Source: Cristatella mucedo
Taxonomy: Eukaryota; Bryozoa; Phylactolaemata; Cristatellidae
Assembly (NCBI GenBank): GCA_009760855.2
Contig: WPIO01000095.1
Span: forward strand, 278,501 to 342,500
Direction: 5' to 3'
DNA length: 64,000 nucleotides
Below are positions 42,260 through 55,100 of the stretch, piece by piece (position 1 is the first letter of the stretch; each line of letters opens with the position of its first letter). The notes below the pieces were generated by a model. It saw only the letters and a list, made by a program, of their open reading frames with translations. It made no database searches and was not told the DNA's origin. Made by a program: the position numbers and the translations under genes.

Positions 42260-42730
42260 ACATGTTTGTCTTTTGAAAGCTACTTTAAACAAATATTTGA
42301 TTGCGGGACCAATTTATTTTTTGTGTCGTAATTTTGTCTCGTAATCACGCCTTAATGTAAAGGTGGTAGTACCAATTTACCTGCAATAATATCCGCGCTG
42401 GCTTTCGGCGGCTAGTTCTTAATCCGGTAGAGGTGCAAAGTATTTTTTTAGACATTTCACTTTTATTCATCTGAAAACCATTGCTATCTCTGCGGTTTCA
42501 TTTCACCGAGCTGATTTAGCAATCATTCATTTTCAGAAGTTCAGTTAATAAGTGCAATGCTTCTATCCTATTCTCGAGATTTTTAACGGCTGCTAAATTT
42601 ATGTCGGTTAAAAGCTGAAGTTTGCAAGCTTTGCCTTTAGTGGCCTGTGAGGTTTATTTACCGGCCTCTGCACGCTACTACAAAAATGGCGAGAATGGCT
42701 TTGGACATTTGGCCTATTCGCACAGCCATA
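42260..42730. other. No gene recognised
   Basis: AT-leaning unique sequence without supported features. Confidence 0.4.
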
Positions 42731-42732
42731 CC

Positions 42733-42845
42733 GTAACATAGCCCAGCGGTTAGCTGCTTTCTCTTGACGACCTTTCAGGTGGTGGATTCGAGTCCTGTAG
42801 TGGGCCACCCTTTATTACCGACAGCAAGCCGTAGTGATAGCCGTT
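42733..42845 (+). repeat. tRNA-derived SINE (family 1 head)
   Basis: 'cccagcggttagctgctttc', B-box 'gtggattcgagtcctgtagt' and 'cagcaagccgtagtgatagc'. It joins directly to a minus-strand LINE-2 tail at 42846. Confidence 0.75.
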
Positions 42846-43030
42846 AATGTAACGTAATGTAATGTATCTCCGTCTGTAACTCCACAAAGTCATAAAGACT
42901 ATGTGGGTGTTACACTGGAGAGTTTTGTATAGCGAACTCACAGCCTAAGCGGCTTTCGGTACGCATTCGGTAGCCAACAGACTTCGTCTCACGCAACAAA
43001 GAGAAAGTGGGAAGCATAGCAGAGTCAGGA
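42846..43030 (-). mobile_element. Second LINE lineage, 3' tail copy
   Basis: 'gtaatgtatctccgtctgta' through 'acgcattcggtagccaacag' and 'cgcaacaaagagaaagtgg' is almost identical to 43765-43960. Its reverse complement matches the sequence right after the reverse transcriptase relic at 46721. It is therefore the 3' end of that LINE, ending in (TACAT)-like repeats. Confidence 0.7.
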
Positions 43031-43039
43031 GAGCAGTTG

Positions 43040-43100
43040 AGTTAAGGCTCTTCTGCAGCTAGAGAAATGAGGCTTTTGAATCAGTCAAGGCTTCTTTGCT
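43040..43100 (+). repeat. SINE family 1, 3' end only
   Basis: 'aaggctcttctgcagctaga' and 'gaggcttttgaatcagtcaa' match the SINE 3' end. Confidence 0.55.
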
Positions 43101-43764
43101 AACGTCGTAGATTTGAAACGATGAGAGACTAGATGCCTAATCATTCACTATCAGTATCGTTTCCGTGCTTCTCATTTTCTGCAAAGAAAGTGTTGTGTTC
43201 GTGTAGGCAATCTATCGTATATGCAAGATTAGTGCACTATTATGTATGACCTTCCTTTGCCAGAGGCGTGGCACTAAGAATGCCTAGCTGGCTGAACTGC
43301 CGTTTAATTAATTGAAGAGGCGTTGCACGCTGCACAAGCCTTCGCCAGTGCAGCCCTCTACTCGCAATGGAAATGGTCTTAAAAGGGTTGCAAACATAGC
43401 AGTGCGGGTTACGCAAGTGAGTGTCTAACCTTAGCTCTTCTTAGCTTAAGCGGCTAATGCTTAGCTGGGTCTTTCTTGAGCTTTTACTTAGCTGCTATAC
43501 AGCTGCGAGTTGGTTCAGCCGGGCCAATCGTATCACTACAAGCTGGACAGTAAACGGCCACCTCAGTGGGCCGGTGAAGCCTGGTGCCCGAACGCCTGCG
43601 AAACAATGCCTAAGGAATCCACTTCCCCTTCCTCCTCCGCCGATTTCCCAGCGTTCCTTGCAGCCAGGGAAAAGTAAAACGAGCGCATGCCGCTGACGGC
43701 AATTAATTTTAATTTAATCCGGTCAAATTCGCAATTCGCTGTAAAATGCGGACGGTCAAAGTGT
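43101..43764. other. No gene recognised
   Basis: No supported gene or repeat. Confidence 0.4.
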
Positions 43765-43960
43765 CACTGTAATGTCTCTCCATCTGTAATTCCACAAAGC
43801 CATAAAGATAATGTGGGTGTTACGCAGGAGAGCTTTGTATAGCGCACTCACAGCCTGAGCGGCTTTCGTTACGCATTCGGTAGCCAACAGACTTCGTCTC
43901 GCGCAACAAAGAGAAAGTGGGAAGCACAGCAGAGTCAGGAGAACGGTTGGGGTAGTGAGT
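43765..43960 (-). mobile_element. Second LINE lineage, 3' tail copy
   Basis: Direct repeat of 42846-43030 with about a dozen differences ('gtaatgtctctccatctgta' to 'aagtgggaagcacagcagag'). Confidence 0.75.
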
Positions 43961-44929
43961 AGCATGTAAGTAGCAGCTCCGGACCGCTAGAAAGGATGTG
44001 CCACAGTCGGCAGCAGGAGAGTAGTTGTCGTCACTGTGTCTATAGAGCGTGCAGTTTTAAGATAGTTGTCAAGGAAAGGCTAGTGGGTAAGCACGGTAGT
44101 GGGCATCCTGCTTAGGCAAAAGCATGCACGGGCACAGACAAAACTGCAGAGGCACAGAAGAAGACACTCTGAGACACCGGGTAGTAGGATCTCTGATTAG
44201 TAGCAAGCACCGAATCGTGCGCACTTAAACAGCAACCGTAAAGCCCGCATAGTAATCTTTAGGCAAATAGCTCGTGCCAGTAAAAGAAAACTCGTGGGAA
44301 ATTTCTGCGTTCTGCTGCAGTGCAGGCGTGCTTGTTCGCCAACCAGCGGATGAGCCAGACCTGCTGTCGGGCCAGATGTCAAACCCACGATCTGGGTCGT
44401 GAAATACCCACTTCGTATTACTAGTGCTCGTACCCTTCTAGGTCCATTGTTGTTCCACATTTCTAAAGAGTCTCTGGTGAAGGCAATTCAAACCTAAAGC
44501 ATGGACATCGCATCTATGATGACGACACCCAGCAATAGTTATCATTCGAGCAAACTAAAATCGGACGAGGTGGTATAAGATAGATAGAGAAGAGAACCTG
44601 CCGTGCAGACATTCGGTCCTAGATATCGGATCCTGTAATTAAAATAAGCTACGATAAATCCGTACTCCCCGCAGAAATCCTACATGTACCGCTGGAATAA
44701 ATGGCTGCTCTCCAAATCGAAGTTGTAGTTGCGAGACTGTTGTTAAGATGTTATTCAGTTATACGTTTTGAAAACTTTTTTGCTTTAAAAGTTGTATTCG
44801 CAAGGCCGAGTCCACCACTGATCCTCATGTTTGTTCCTTGTTATGGACTATTCACCCAAACGGCTGGCTAGAGATGTTACAAGTTCCAAGTTTTCTACAG
44901 ACCAGCGTGACTATATTGGCGCGCCTCAG
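43961..44929. other. No gene; degenerate SINE head near 44330-44450
   Basis: 'agatgtcaaacccacgatct' near 44375 resembles an inverted SINE B-box. The rest is unrecognised. Confidence 0.35.
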
Positions 44930-46860
44930 TACGATCAGATCTCACAAATTCAGTAATGTTTCTCCTTGCCTAGAGCCATTGCGTTGGTTCTTGGTAGATT
45001 AATGCTTCACTGAAAAAAGGGGTTGTACCCAAGTCCTTCAAATCGGCCATGGTTAGAGATACTTAAAAAGTCTGGTAGATATAGAAGTCCATGCAAACAA
45101 TCACCCAGTTTCCCTTCTTCCTGTTATGTCAAAGATTCTTGAAGACATTGTCAATAAGCAGCTTCAAACACACACTGAAAGAAATAAATTGTCAGACAAA
45201 TTTAAGTTTGTGTTCAAGCGGCAGCATTCCACTGAAACTGCTCTTCTCCGTGTAACCGTTGACATCAGTAGCAACGATGACGGTTATGTCACAGCACTTT
45301 CGTTGCTAGATTTGTAAACTGCCTTCGACCCGATTGGTATGATATCCTACTTGAACAATTGGGAATAACGATTGGTCTTGCAGATGAGGCACTCGTGTTG
45401 CTTACATCGTACTTGCCCGACTGTGTTCAATTCGTGTCGTGAAAGGGTCAGGTCCCATTCACTAGACCAATCACCTTTATAATAATAATAAAAGTACATT
45501 TGAAAAAGCACACTCTGAGAATCTCTTTCCAGGCGCTTACAATTGCAGCAAAGGAAGCACGATCGACTTGTTAGTTAGGATGCTGAATAAACAATAAGAA
45601 TAACATGGCTTATGGTGACATGCACCGGGTCAGCATGCAATGGTGGTTAGTAGTAGCATGGAGTGTCAGCACGCATAAGCACATAATGGTCGAATCACTG
45701 GGGCAAGCTAAATGCTGTGATAAATAGATGCGTTAATCCCACAAGGGTCCGTCCTCGGTTCTTTGCCGCTCCTCGTTCATACTGAGCCTCTGAGAAAAGT
45801 GATTCGGGCACATGGAACACTTTTATGCTGACGATAATCAGCTGTGTTTGTCATTCAAACTGTCGGAAACTGATGCGGCGACTGATAAGCTGAATGCTTG
45901 CCTTGCCGACATTCCATCCTAGATATCGGCTAATTTCCTTAAACGTACGATAAAAACGGGGAACTGCTGCTCACAGGACACCCTAAGCGTGTGGGTGGAC
46001 TTGAAGGCTTTGCTCTTCTGACAGGTGATGCTATTGTGCGACTATCACTATCTGCTGGGAATTTAGGTATCGTCTCCGACAGATACCTACATTTTAAAAA
46101 CTTCGTTAGGAAGACTGCTAAAACAGCTAGCCATCACGTCCAATCACTATCTAAGATTAGCAGCTGCCTCTCGCGGTGGCTTGCAAAAACTTAACTAGCT
46201 CTCTGGTTCTGTCGAGGCTAGACTACTACAATTAACTTTTGGCTGGGCTGCCGAAAATGCCACTAGGCCACTGCACCTGGCGGTGAATATGACAGTAAGG
46301 CTAGTTTACAAATTCCAGAGGTTTAACCACGAGCCTTCCTTTCTGAAAGAGCTTGCATGGCTACCGGTTGATCAACGGATACATAGCAAAAAGAAGTTCT
46401 CACGCCAACCCGCAAGACCTGCCACGGCTTGGCTCCTTCATACCTAGCTCAACTGCTGCATCAGTTTCAGCCTCCTCGTACCCTCAGGTACTGCATGGAC
46501 AATACATAAGCTGTTCCAAGAACGTTGGCGACAGAAGCTTTTGCTCTGCAGGTCCTAGACTGTTAAATTCATTTCCAAAACTCCTACGAAACGACATCTA
46601 CTCTATTGCTGCCGACTATGGCTTATTCTTTCCAGCTGCCCTGATCTACCTTCATGCTGTTCGCTACCTCAACTGCTCTCCTGACTCACGTATGCTTCTC
46701 ACTTTCTCCTTGCTGCGTTGAGATTGAGGGTGTTGGCTATCGAATGCGTACCACAAGCCACTTAGGCTTTGATTGGGCTACACAAAATTATCCTGCGTAA
46801 CACGTGCATGATCTTTGTGGCTTTATGGAGTTGCAGACGGTGATACATTACATTACACTA
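44930..46860 (+). mobile_element. CR1/L2-superfamily LINE of a second lineage, broken
   Basis: Plus-strand reverse transcriptase blocks in order: 'INASLKKGVVPKSFKSAMV', 'MSKILEDIVNKQLQTHTERN', 'DKFKFVFKRQHSTETALLRV', 'PQGSVLGSL', the catalytic 'YADDNQLCLSF' (here 'FYADDNQL'), then 'GDRSFCSAGPRLLNSFPKLL' near the C terminus. The 3' region 46722-46860 ends in 'tacattacattacac'. Stops and frameshifts occur throughout, and a fragment of the first LINE lineage is nested at 45476-45735. Confidence 0.85.
45476..45735 (-). mobile_element. CR1/L2-type LINE tail, copy L, nested in the second LINE
   Basis: 'taataataataaaagtacat' and 'aatctctttccaggcgctta', plus 'gcatgcaccgggtcagcatg'-like 3' sequence. 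It splits the reverse transcriptase of the surrounding LINE just before 'PQGSVLG'. Confidence 0.8.
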
Positions 46861-49072
46861 CATCAATGGGTAGACAGCAAATTTTACTCTGACTCACAAG
46901 TCCCGCCATCAATTGCCGTCAAACGTATCTTAACTAGGAGTGGTTTTTATCTGCCGGTACTGCTTTTATCTCTCATGACAGGAAATCAGTCTAACTATTA
47001 CTTGGCTTCACAACTCTAGAAGAAGGAAGCTTTTGACCTGCTGGTCTAAGATTGTGACACCCTCTGGCCACAACTCTTGCTTTACGTATTCGCTTACACA
47101 GGCGAATCAGGTAAATCTTTTCTTTACATGCGCCCCTACACTGCTATTTCAACCGCTGCTTACTTACTTGACCTGACTGATATCGTTCTAATTTTCTCGA
47201 TGTTAACGAAGGAGTGTCTGTTGGTTCCCATATGCACGCAGCAGCCGCTAATGCTGCGATTTCACTCTAAAGGTTCTGCAGCATAACATCCGCCTTCTTT
47301 TAATGGCTTTGTGAAGTTATCGAAATAAATTTAAATGCTTACACGATAATAATAATAATAAGTCGCTTGCATTGCACCCTCAGAGAACTAAATCTCTATC
47401 TAAAATTTTTGCAACAAGAAAATTGAAATGAATATAATTTATGACATCTAAATATATACTATAAGGTTAAGGAAAGAGTTCGTGTGCCATGATTTTAATA
47501 TGCTAATGAAATAATTCATTGAATTTAATGATTTAATTAAAAAAACACGAAACACTATTTTCTTAACCTTATAAATACAAACAAAATGAGCCATTATATG
47601 CATCGGCAGCAATACCTTTACAATTGCAAGGCAAGAATGATGAAAACTGAGTTCTACAATCATGAGCCAAGTAAAGCTTAGATTAGACCTAACCCTGACC
47701 AGATTACACATAACCAGTTGGCATAGCAGCAGGAAAGCTATCAGGAGGCCATCACTGTGGCAAGGTTCTTCCTACATGAAAAGTATTGTCGATGGTGACT
47801 GGGTGTACCAATGTCTACTAAATATCACGACTACCAAGCATATCATCAAGAAGGGTACTTTTAATATGGGCATTTGATGGAGTTCCAACTAATGCATCAA
47901 CAACCGCCTGAGAGAAAGGCTGGCCGTAACGTGCTGAAAGTGGCCCCACACCTACAGCGTTACCATCATTAATAAAAGAATTGTCAGCACCTCATCTTAT
48001 ACAACCTCATATTAGCAATCACGCATAGCCTTACAAATAAGGTTGCACGCTGCGGCCTAAAGTAGGCTGGAATGATCAGTAGAGCTCTCACTGTCATTGC
48101 TGTAAAATGCCAGGGGTGCCATTGTTGTGGTTCCCTCAGTGCAGCACAATCGTAGAACAGCGATGGCCCAAAAATGCAAGCCATAAGGAATTTCGTAAAT
48201 GATGAGAAAGTCATTAAGTATGGATCGGCCCTTGTGGTAAATAAAATTGCATACTGCTGCCAGACAGGAAGAATAAACGCAGCATCAGATCACTTAAGTT
48301 GTTGTCAACAGTGGTAGTTGTCATTACGAGATGTCATGAGCACAGTGAAGAATAGTTGATACAGTAAAGCGACATCATTCTCTCAGCATTCACGTACCGG
48401 CTTTCTGGCTAAACTGAATTTAAGTGCAAGCTTCAGTACTTCGAAAAGCAGTACTTCGAAAGTCCTCTAACCATGCAGTTAATACGGTAAAGAAACATCA
48501 TTCTCGTAGGGCTTTGTGGCTAAGCTAAATGTGTGTGTAAACTGTAGTACTTCGGAAGCCCCTTGACCTCACTACACAGACCAGTTATTCAAAACATTTC
48601 AGCTTCGGCTGGGAGACCTAACACATTTTAGCAGCAAGTATGAACAAGCACACATAATTCAAAATATTCCACAGTAAGATCACTCTAATTGATCAAAACA
48701 GAACTCAACAGACAACTCAGCACGAGGCAACAATGAAACTAGTAGGTTACAAAATGACCTTATTCAAGCTAACAAACCGAGCAGGATACCACAATGTTAT
48801 GGAATGTGAAACTACTGCCAAGTACAGAGATGCTATAACTGTGAGAGCGCATAGTATATGCAAAGTGGCAGCCTAAGGTCGGCACATAAAAGCCGACCAT
48901 GAAGAGTAGTGGCAGAACTCGTAGCTAACATGTATAACCAGAACAACTACAAAAGCAAAACAGGGTTTCTTAGTCGGCTAAAAGTCATTTGCTGTGGTAC
49001 TGCACTTGCAAATGTAGAGTGGGCAATCAAATGTGGTCGTCATGGCACTTCGACTTGCTCCAAACACTGCAA
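46861..49072. other. No gene recognised; LINE tail fragment at 47346-47405
   Basis: Downstream flank of PIGH. 47346-47405 holds (AAT)n and 'gcattgcaccctcagagaac', a minimal LINE tail (minus strand). The rest, including 47400-48980, shows only short frames. It could include the PIGH 3' UTR next to 49073. Confidence 0.4.
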
Positions 49073-49183
49073 TTAATTGTTTGTACCACATCCTGGAGTG
49101 TGAGTCGGACGAGTAAAAGGCCAGAGGACGGAATGTGCTTCGTTGTAAAGTACTTTCAGTACATGAAACCGAGGCAACGAATT
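49073..49183 (-). CDS. PIGH: PIGH exon 5 (C terminus)
   Basis: Acceptor 'tattatacag'; 36 codons and TAA. 'SLPRFHVLKVLYNEAHSVL' matches the C-terminal 'PRL..L..IY.....IL' region. The last 15 residues are lineage-specific. Confidence 0.85.
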   Translation of the reverse strand, partial: NSLPRFHVLKVLYNEAHSVLWPFTRPTHTPGCGTNN

Positions 49184-52100
49184 CTGTATAATAATAGAAA
49201 CAGAATTTCAAGCTTTATTTTGAGACTCGCTGATGAGCAATGGAGTTAAAATCAAGTTGAAAGTTGCAGCAAAATAGAAACATACCATGAAAAGTGGAAC
49301 GAGACCGATAACACGTCCAGGCTGCTTTGGATCTTCAACCAAGATTGTCAAATAAAACAGTATCCTTTGCTAAAAGCAAAAGAAAACATTTGGGCCGTTC
49401 TCATCAAGGTCGAAACACGAAAGTCTGCTGCAGTGATAAAATGCCGACGTGCCACTTGCCAAAAAGGCCAAGATTATGTTGCCTAACCAGCCCCTCAACT
49501 TCAGTACCCACCAACTAGTCCATCAGAGTTATGACGAAGGTAAAAAACCTGGTCATACCTTTTCGTGACCCGAAAAAATCGAATGCACCGTGACAAGGTG
49601 GACCACTATGTCGTGCACGACAGCTAACAGGGCAGCCAGCATTCTCTCATATGCCTATGCTGGTCCCACACTTTGAAGAAAGCAGGAAAAATTCAGAATA
49701 GTAATAGCTATGCTAAATACATTAAATAAAAAAATTTACGATTGAAGTCCTATACAAGGAGTAACGACCTTGGTTTGAGCGACTGTCGAGAACCAAGTGC
49801 CGAGCCAGGGCCGAAGCTAATTGGTCTAGGGGGCTGAGCCGTTAAGCACTGACACCTTGACCTTTCCAAACCAGCCAATCATAGCGGGCAACACTCCCTT
49901 TCAGTCGGGTTTCCGTGGGAGGGTGGGACTACAGGCTAGAAGCAACCGTTAATTCTGATGCCGACCAACCCCTAGTTAAACGGTAATCCTCACGATCTAA
50001 TTGCGTACCAGATTTTGCACAAGATCCACCTACATGTATCAAGCTGCCGAGACCAGACCGTTAGCATGTTCTTCGATTCGCCTTTACGAAAAGCGAATAA
50101 GCAAGAGACGATGCACCAACACGATGCTAGCAGCATTCTAGATGAGTTGGCGTATCAGATTCGGCTAAATGCATGCCCCTGCCTTAATGCCACGAGGTTT
50201 AGTGCAGACTTTAAAAGCTAGCTAGGACTACTAATCGTAAGCTTGACAAAGCATACAATGTATGAGGACTTCAATATACGTTAAATTAAGTCTATGCATA
50301 GCCAATGAGAGGACTACTGTAAGTCATACTAAGCTATCCTAGCTAGGGCAAAGTCTAGCTTTTCTATATGAACGTAGCTGAATAGCACATGCAAAATCTA
50401 AAGATTCTGATGTCAGCGATTGACCTTCTCATTGACCACTTCCAGCTCAGCTCACAATATCATAGCGATCCTTTTGACAATCTGACAGTTTTTCTAGGAC
50501 CATTTAAAGCCTGTAACCGTTCTATCCTAATGTCCACCCTGAAATCTGCCCTCTGACTTTGACCCCTGCCCCTGCTGAACTCCCACAGTTCTTCTCCCGG
50601 TCGAGGAAGACTACTAGGCCTCTTGGTCCTGTAACTACTCTCTTCACTGAGATGCTTTTCGATTGCTGCTGCTCACCACAAATGATATAACTAGTATGCC
50701 CTTAACCCCGTACAGTGTCGGTCAATGAGGTGGTCGGCAGACCACGAAACAAGAAACAGGATCGTTCGCCGGTCGAGGCAAAATCTATTTTGGCACCCAC
50801 TCCCACACAAAAGACCTCCGATCCCTCCGTTTTTTGAAATAAAGATAGTACAACTGAAAGGTATAATGACCTTTTCAGGAACGCTATCTTCGACAGATTC
50901 TCCCAGCTAGTGGATCTTCTGGATCTCCTTGAAGCGTTTGATAACATTGATCAACAAGCCCTTTTTAAGCACATATTTCTCACTAGTATATCACTGGCAT
51001 TGCACTGAAATGGCTTAGCTCCAATCTTGATAGAGGATTTCAGAGCATAAATATCCATAGCCAACGGTAATTAAGTGAGCCTTAGAAGTAGTACTCCAGA
51101 GACCTGTTCTAGTTCCACTTCTATTCACAATGTATGCACCCCTTTTGCCAAAGTAATCACCAAGTACAATCTTGGCTTTCATTTTTGTACACGTGATATA
51201 CGGCTGCACGTTTGCTTGGATCGCTCCCTGCTCTCCAGCTGCTCACATTCTCTCTATTCCCACGAAATTCGCATTGCCCACAATCGCACTTGCGTGGCAG
51301 CTAATTTCCCAGGTTAAATGACCATGATAAGACCAACTTGGTTATAGACAATGCTTGCTTACCTCGGAAACTGGGAAGCCTAACCCTCACAATTGGCTTG
51401 ACCAGCATTTCATCTGTGGCCTACACATGGAGTCCAAATTGCTCAAGCCTCTGTGAGGGTATCCAAATCAATAGTCACTACATGGCCACATCAGCTCCTC
51501 AATTATCATTGACTTAACACTCAGCAACATTAAAGAACTCAGTCAAGCTTAGATAAGCATATCACACTAAAGTTAGACGATGCGCTCGTGATATGCCATC
51601 AAGGATTCTAGTTTGCAGGTCTTCCTGACTGTGCAATAAACCATCGCAAATAGTGAGAATGTCGGCAGGTAAGCTGAGCTTTCAAAACTGCCGAAACTAA
51701 TACAGAGTACCACTCCTTTCCGACCTGCGCTGGCCCTCCCATCACGCGGCTCATCGACTTTCAGGCCATGTCACTACTCACTTGTGCATCCCTCCATCAT
51801 CTCTGACTCCGGTCTGACCCACTTGAAATGCTTGCTCCTCGGGCTTCCCCTGCTAATCCTGGGCCCACTTCTCTGACTCGGGTCCTTTAGCTGTGCTCTA
51901 ATCAGCCTCAAATCCAGTGGAGACAGTGCTAACCTACAGTTAAAACGCTTCCAAAGCATGCGACTCGCTACCGACTGACATGACGACATCTCCTGACTTG
52001 ACGATATTTAAAAGGAAGCTAAAAACCTACTTGCTCTGTCCGTGGGCAAGTCATTCATGAACTTAAGCTTATCACTAACCAGCTGATATGCTTCCTTTCC

Positions 52101-55100
52101 TAGCCTGTGTTAAGAACATACAAACATATAGAGTTCCCTTAAGGCTCCAAGCAAAAGTAGAAGTCGTATTAGTATTACTACTGGGTTTTATCCTGCAGTA
52201 CAAATGGATCGGATGAGCTGAAGTGGCATGCAGCTTATATCGTGAATTGTACACGATTAATTAAGGAAACGTGATTCATAGCAGAGACTGTCATTGTGCT
52301 AAACTGCTAGCACTGGTATTGAGCAATGCTAAATGAAACCATAGCAGCTGTAGGATAATCAAAAGAAATGCAGCAGAACGATCAAGGTTTCGTAGGTTCC
52401 TTGTGCAGCTTCATACATAGGGAACCATAAATGTGCATTTGTCAACTTAAGAGCAAGCTGTGCATTCAAAGCCCACGGTAATTGGTATCCCGAAAAGACG
52501 ATGTAGCTACCGTCGCTCACCTAATCATGTGCCAACAGAGGGCGCACTAGCAAAACATTTCTAGTTGGCATAACTTGGCTGTCCACTCACTTGGTAAAAA
52601 CTGATCCCGAAATGCTGTCAGCATTGGGCATACTTATCGATAAACTGGATAGATTAAACAAAATTAGAAGCACTTTGTTGCAGCTCTCATTTGGCTGAAC
52701 ACGGAAACATAATAACAATAATAGTAGCAATAATATGATATCTGTATTGCACCATAAGAAAAGTGAACCTCTTTCTAGACTCACTATATAGGGTGGAAAG
52801 GAAGCATGTCAATCGATTAGCTATACAAGAAGCAGAATTTAAGTGCTCGCGAATAAACAAACGACAACTCATATGATTAGAGCAAGTGCTTCGAAGAACA
52901 GGTGGGCTTCTTCTTATCCTCTTATTAAGAAATATCAAGCCAAAAGGAATGGTTAGTCGAGAGTCAAATGCACGTGGCTTTGGGAGCATACCAACTAAAG
53001 GCATGGTCGAAGTGATGAAAGATATGGAGGGACCAAAGCACAGGCATAAGCTGTATGCCATCTGCATACAAATGAAAGCCGAGACTGTACTTGGCGATCA
53101 CATCGACAAAAGCAAACCTTCGACATAAGTAGACCAAACACAGATACCTAGTGTATCCCATAATTTGAAGGCTCACCAGACGACTGTTTCCCGTTGACAT
53201 CAAAACCTTGGAATCTCTTACTGAGAGACGGCGCACAGTATTGCTCTGCAGAGTGCCAGTGATGCCCAAGCAAAATGATAGGCCCTGAAGAAGGACTTGG
53301 TGATTAATAGTTTCGAATGCTGCCAGGATATCCTGTAGAACCCCATTTTGTCAGCATTCCATAAAAGGTACATACACTTGCACTGGTGCTAACTCTGTGG
53401 AGTAATAAGCAGCACAACCTGACTAGAACTTAGTTACTAATCGGACACTAAGTTTTTACATAAGAGTTGAGCCGGTCTGCTTCGTACTCGTTCCATAGTC
53501 TTTGCTAGGGAACAACAGTAAGAAGACTGGGCAGAAGTTGCTCAAGTTTTCTTGTTCTAGTATTGACTTCTTAATGAGTGACAAAACGACAAGACCTGAG
53601 GTGAAGGACATATGTTAGTTATGCAGGGCAAGGGATGAACTTTAAGATAAGGTGACTAGTGGCAAGCTTGGAGGTTTGAAGGCAGACATAGAGGTGAACC
53701 AAGGAATGGATGGTGAGCAGTCCAACTGTGATGCTACCTTGGGGATAGAATCTCAGACCCTATCTAACTTGCTCACAAAGAAGGTAAACAAGAATCACCT
53801 AAATTGCTTAAGGATCGCGGGGTAAGGTGCTGATCTTGTATCGGTTGAGGAGATAGTTGATGGTCGGCATCAGCATCTTTGGATTGTGCATCTGTGATTT
53901 GACTATACTTAAATAGAACCTAGACTTGGCCTTGGCTAAGATGGATTATTACGACCAGCAATAGTCCCCACATGCCAGAAGATGGAGTCAGCCTTGATTG
54001 TTTGTATGCTTTATCAAGCTTGACCCTAAGAGTCCTATCTACTTTAACGTCTGCAGTAAACCTTAAGTCGTCTCGGTCTGGGTATACACATTTGCTTAGT
54101 CAGAGGAGCAAGCTCATGCTGCATCGTGCAGGTTGCATAGCATGCCAACCATTTGACAGGTAAAGTGCCAAATAATTTGACACTTGATGTAGCAAGGTCA
54201 GACTCACCCAGAAGCAGGATGATGCTTAAGCTTAAGGTTTTACATCTTAACACACAGTAATTTTCGTCGGTCAGAGTTTAAAACTAACTTAAAAACAGAG
54301 ACTGTGGCTTCAGTATTATAGCATTGCATAGCCACATATCTACTTTGACAGCTTCGTTGGGACTGTTTTCCACAAAGGGTAGTCCAATGTGGGGGCACTT
54401 TGTAATGCCCTGCAAACGATCTAATATATCATAACCTCGTGCCCACGTCTGTGTGACACGGCTCAAACCGCCTCACAATGCCTTCGTGGGGGCTCGAGGC
54501 TCTGAGGGTCTCAGTAGCAGTGCCCGTTGTACGTGGCTAACACAGGCCCTGCTGCGATCGAGATACCAGACCCAGATTCAGCCCACTAGATCAATGTTTA
54601 CACCTTTGCCGATTCTCTTGCTACCGCCCTGCTGCTGTGGCTTTCGAGTGGCCATGCAGCAGCAGCAGCATCCCACGTATGGTAGCAGAAGCCAGGCCAG
54701 GGCAATGCCGAGCGAGCAGCAGAGCGAGTTGGCGCATTGCAGCGTGCTTACCATCGTGATGCCTTCATTAATTACGATGTCTTTGATCCTAGCCATTTCG
54801 TAAAAACTGCTGCTCGTCCGTCCAGAAGCATATTTAGTAGTGACACGAACCCCGAGAGTACGAATCAAAAGGATCGACTCTGAAAGAATAGAGTCGACAG
54901 CTCTTGGCAGTGAGTGACTAACACGTAACAAGCTGATCAACATTGTGTGCTAAACACATTACATATTTTTCAGCTTATTCACTAATGTATATACAATAAC
55001 ATACACACAGACCTATATTATGTGTGAAAACAGTGTATGAACAGTTGGTATGTTGTTAACCCTCACGTATGTGTACATTCAGTCAAAAGAAATCCTCGTG

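Noticed and set aside
42000-42330. Tyr-Ile repeat proteins
   Set aside because: Artefact of (TA)n in the palindrome region.
52587-52640. Possible short first exon 'MPNADSISGSVFT' with donor gtgagt on the minus strand
   Set aside because: It lies inside PIGH intron 3, has no partner in phase, and PIGH exons 3 and 4 join without it.
54578-54943. Single 121-codon membrane protein on the minus strand
   Set aside because: The frame merely reads through PIGH exon 3 into both introns. Splice sites and the family alignment define the true exon as 54752-54879.
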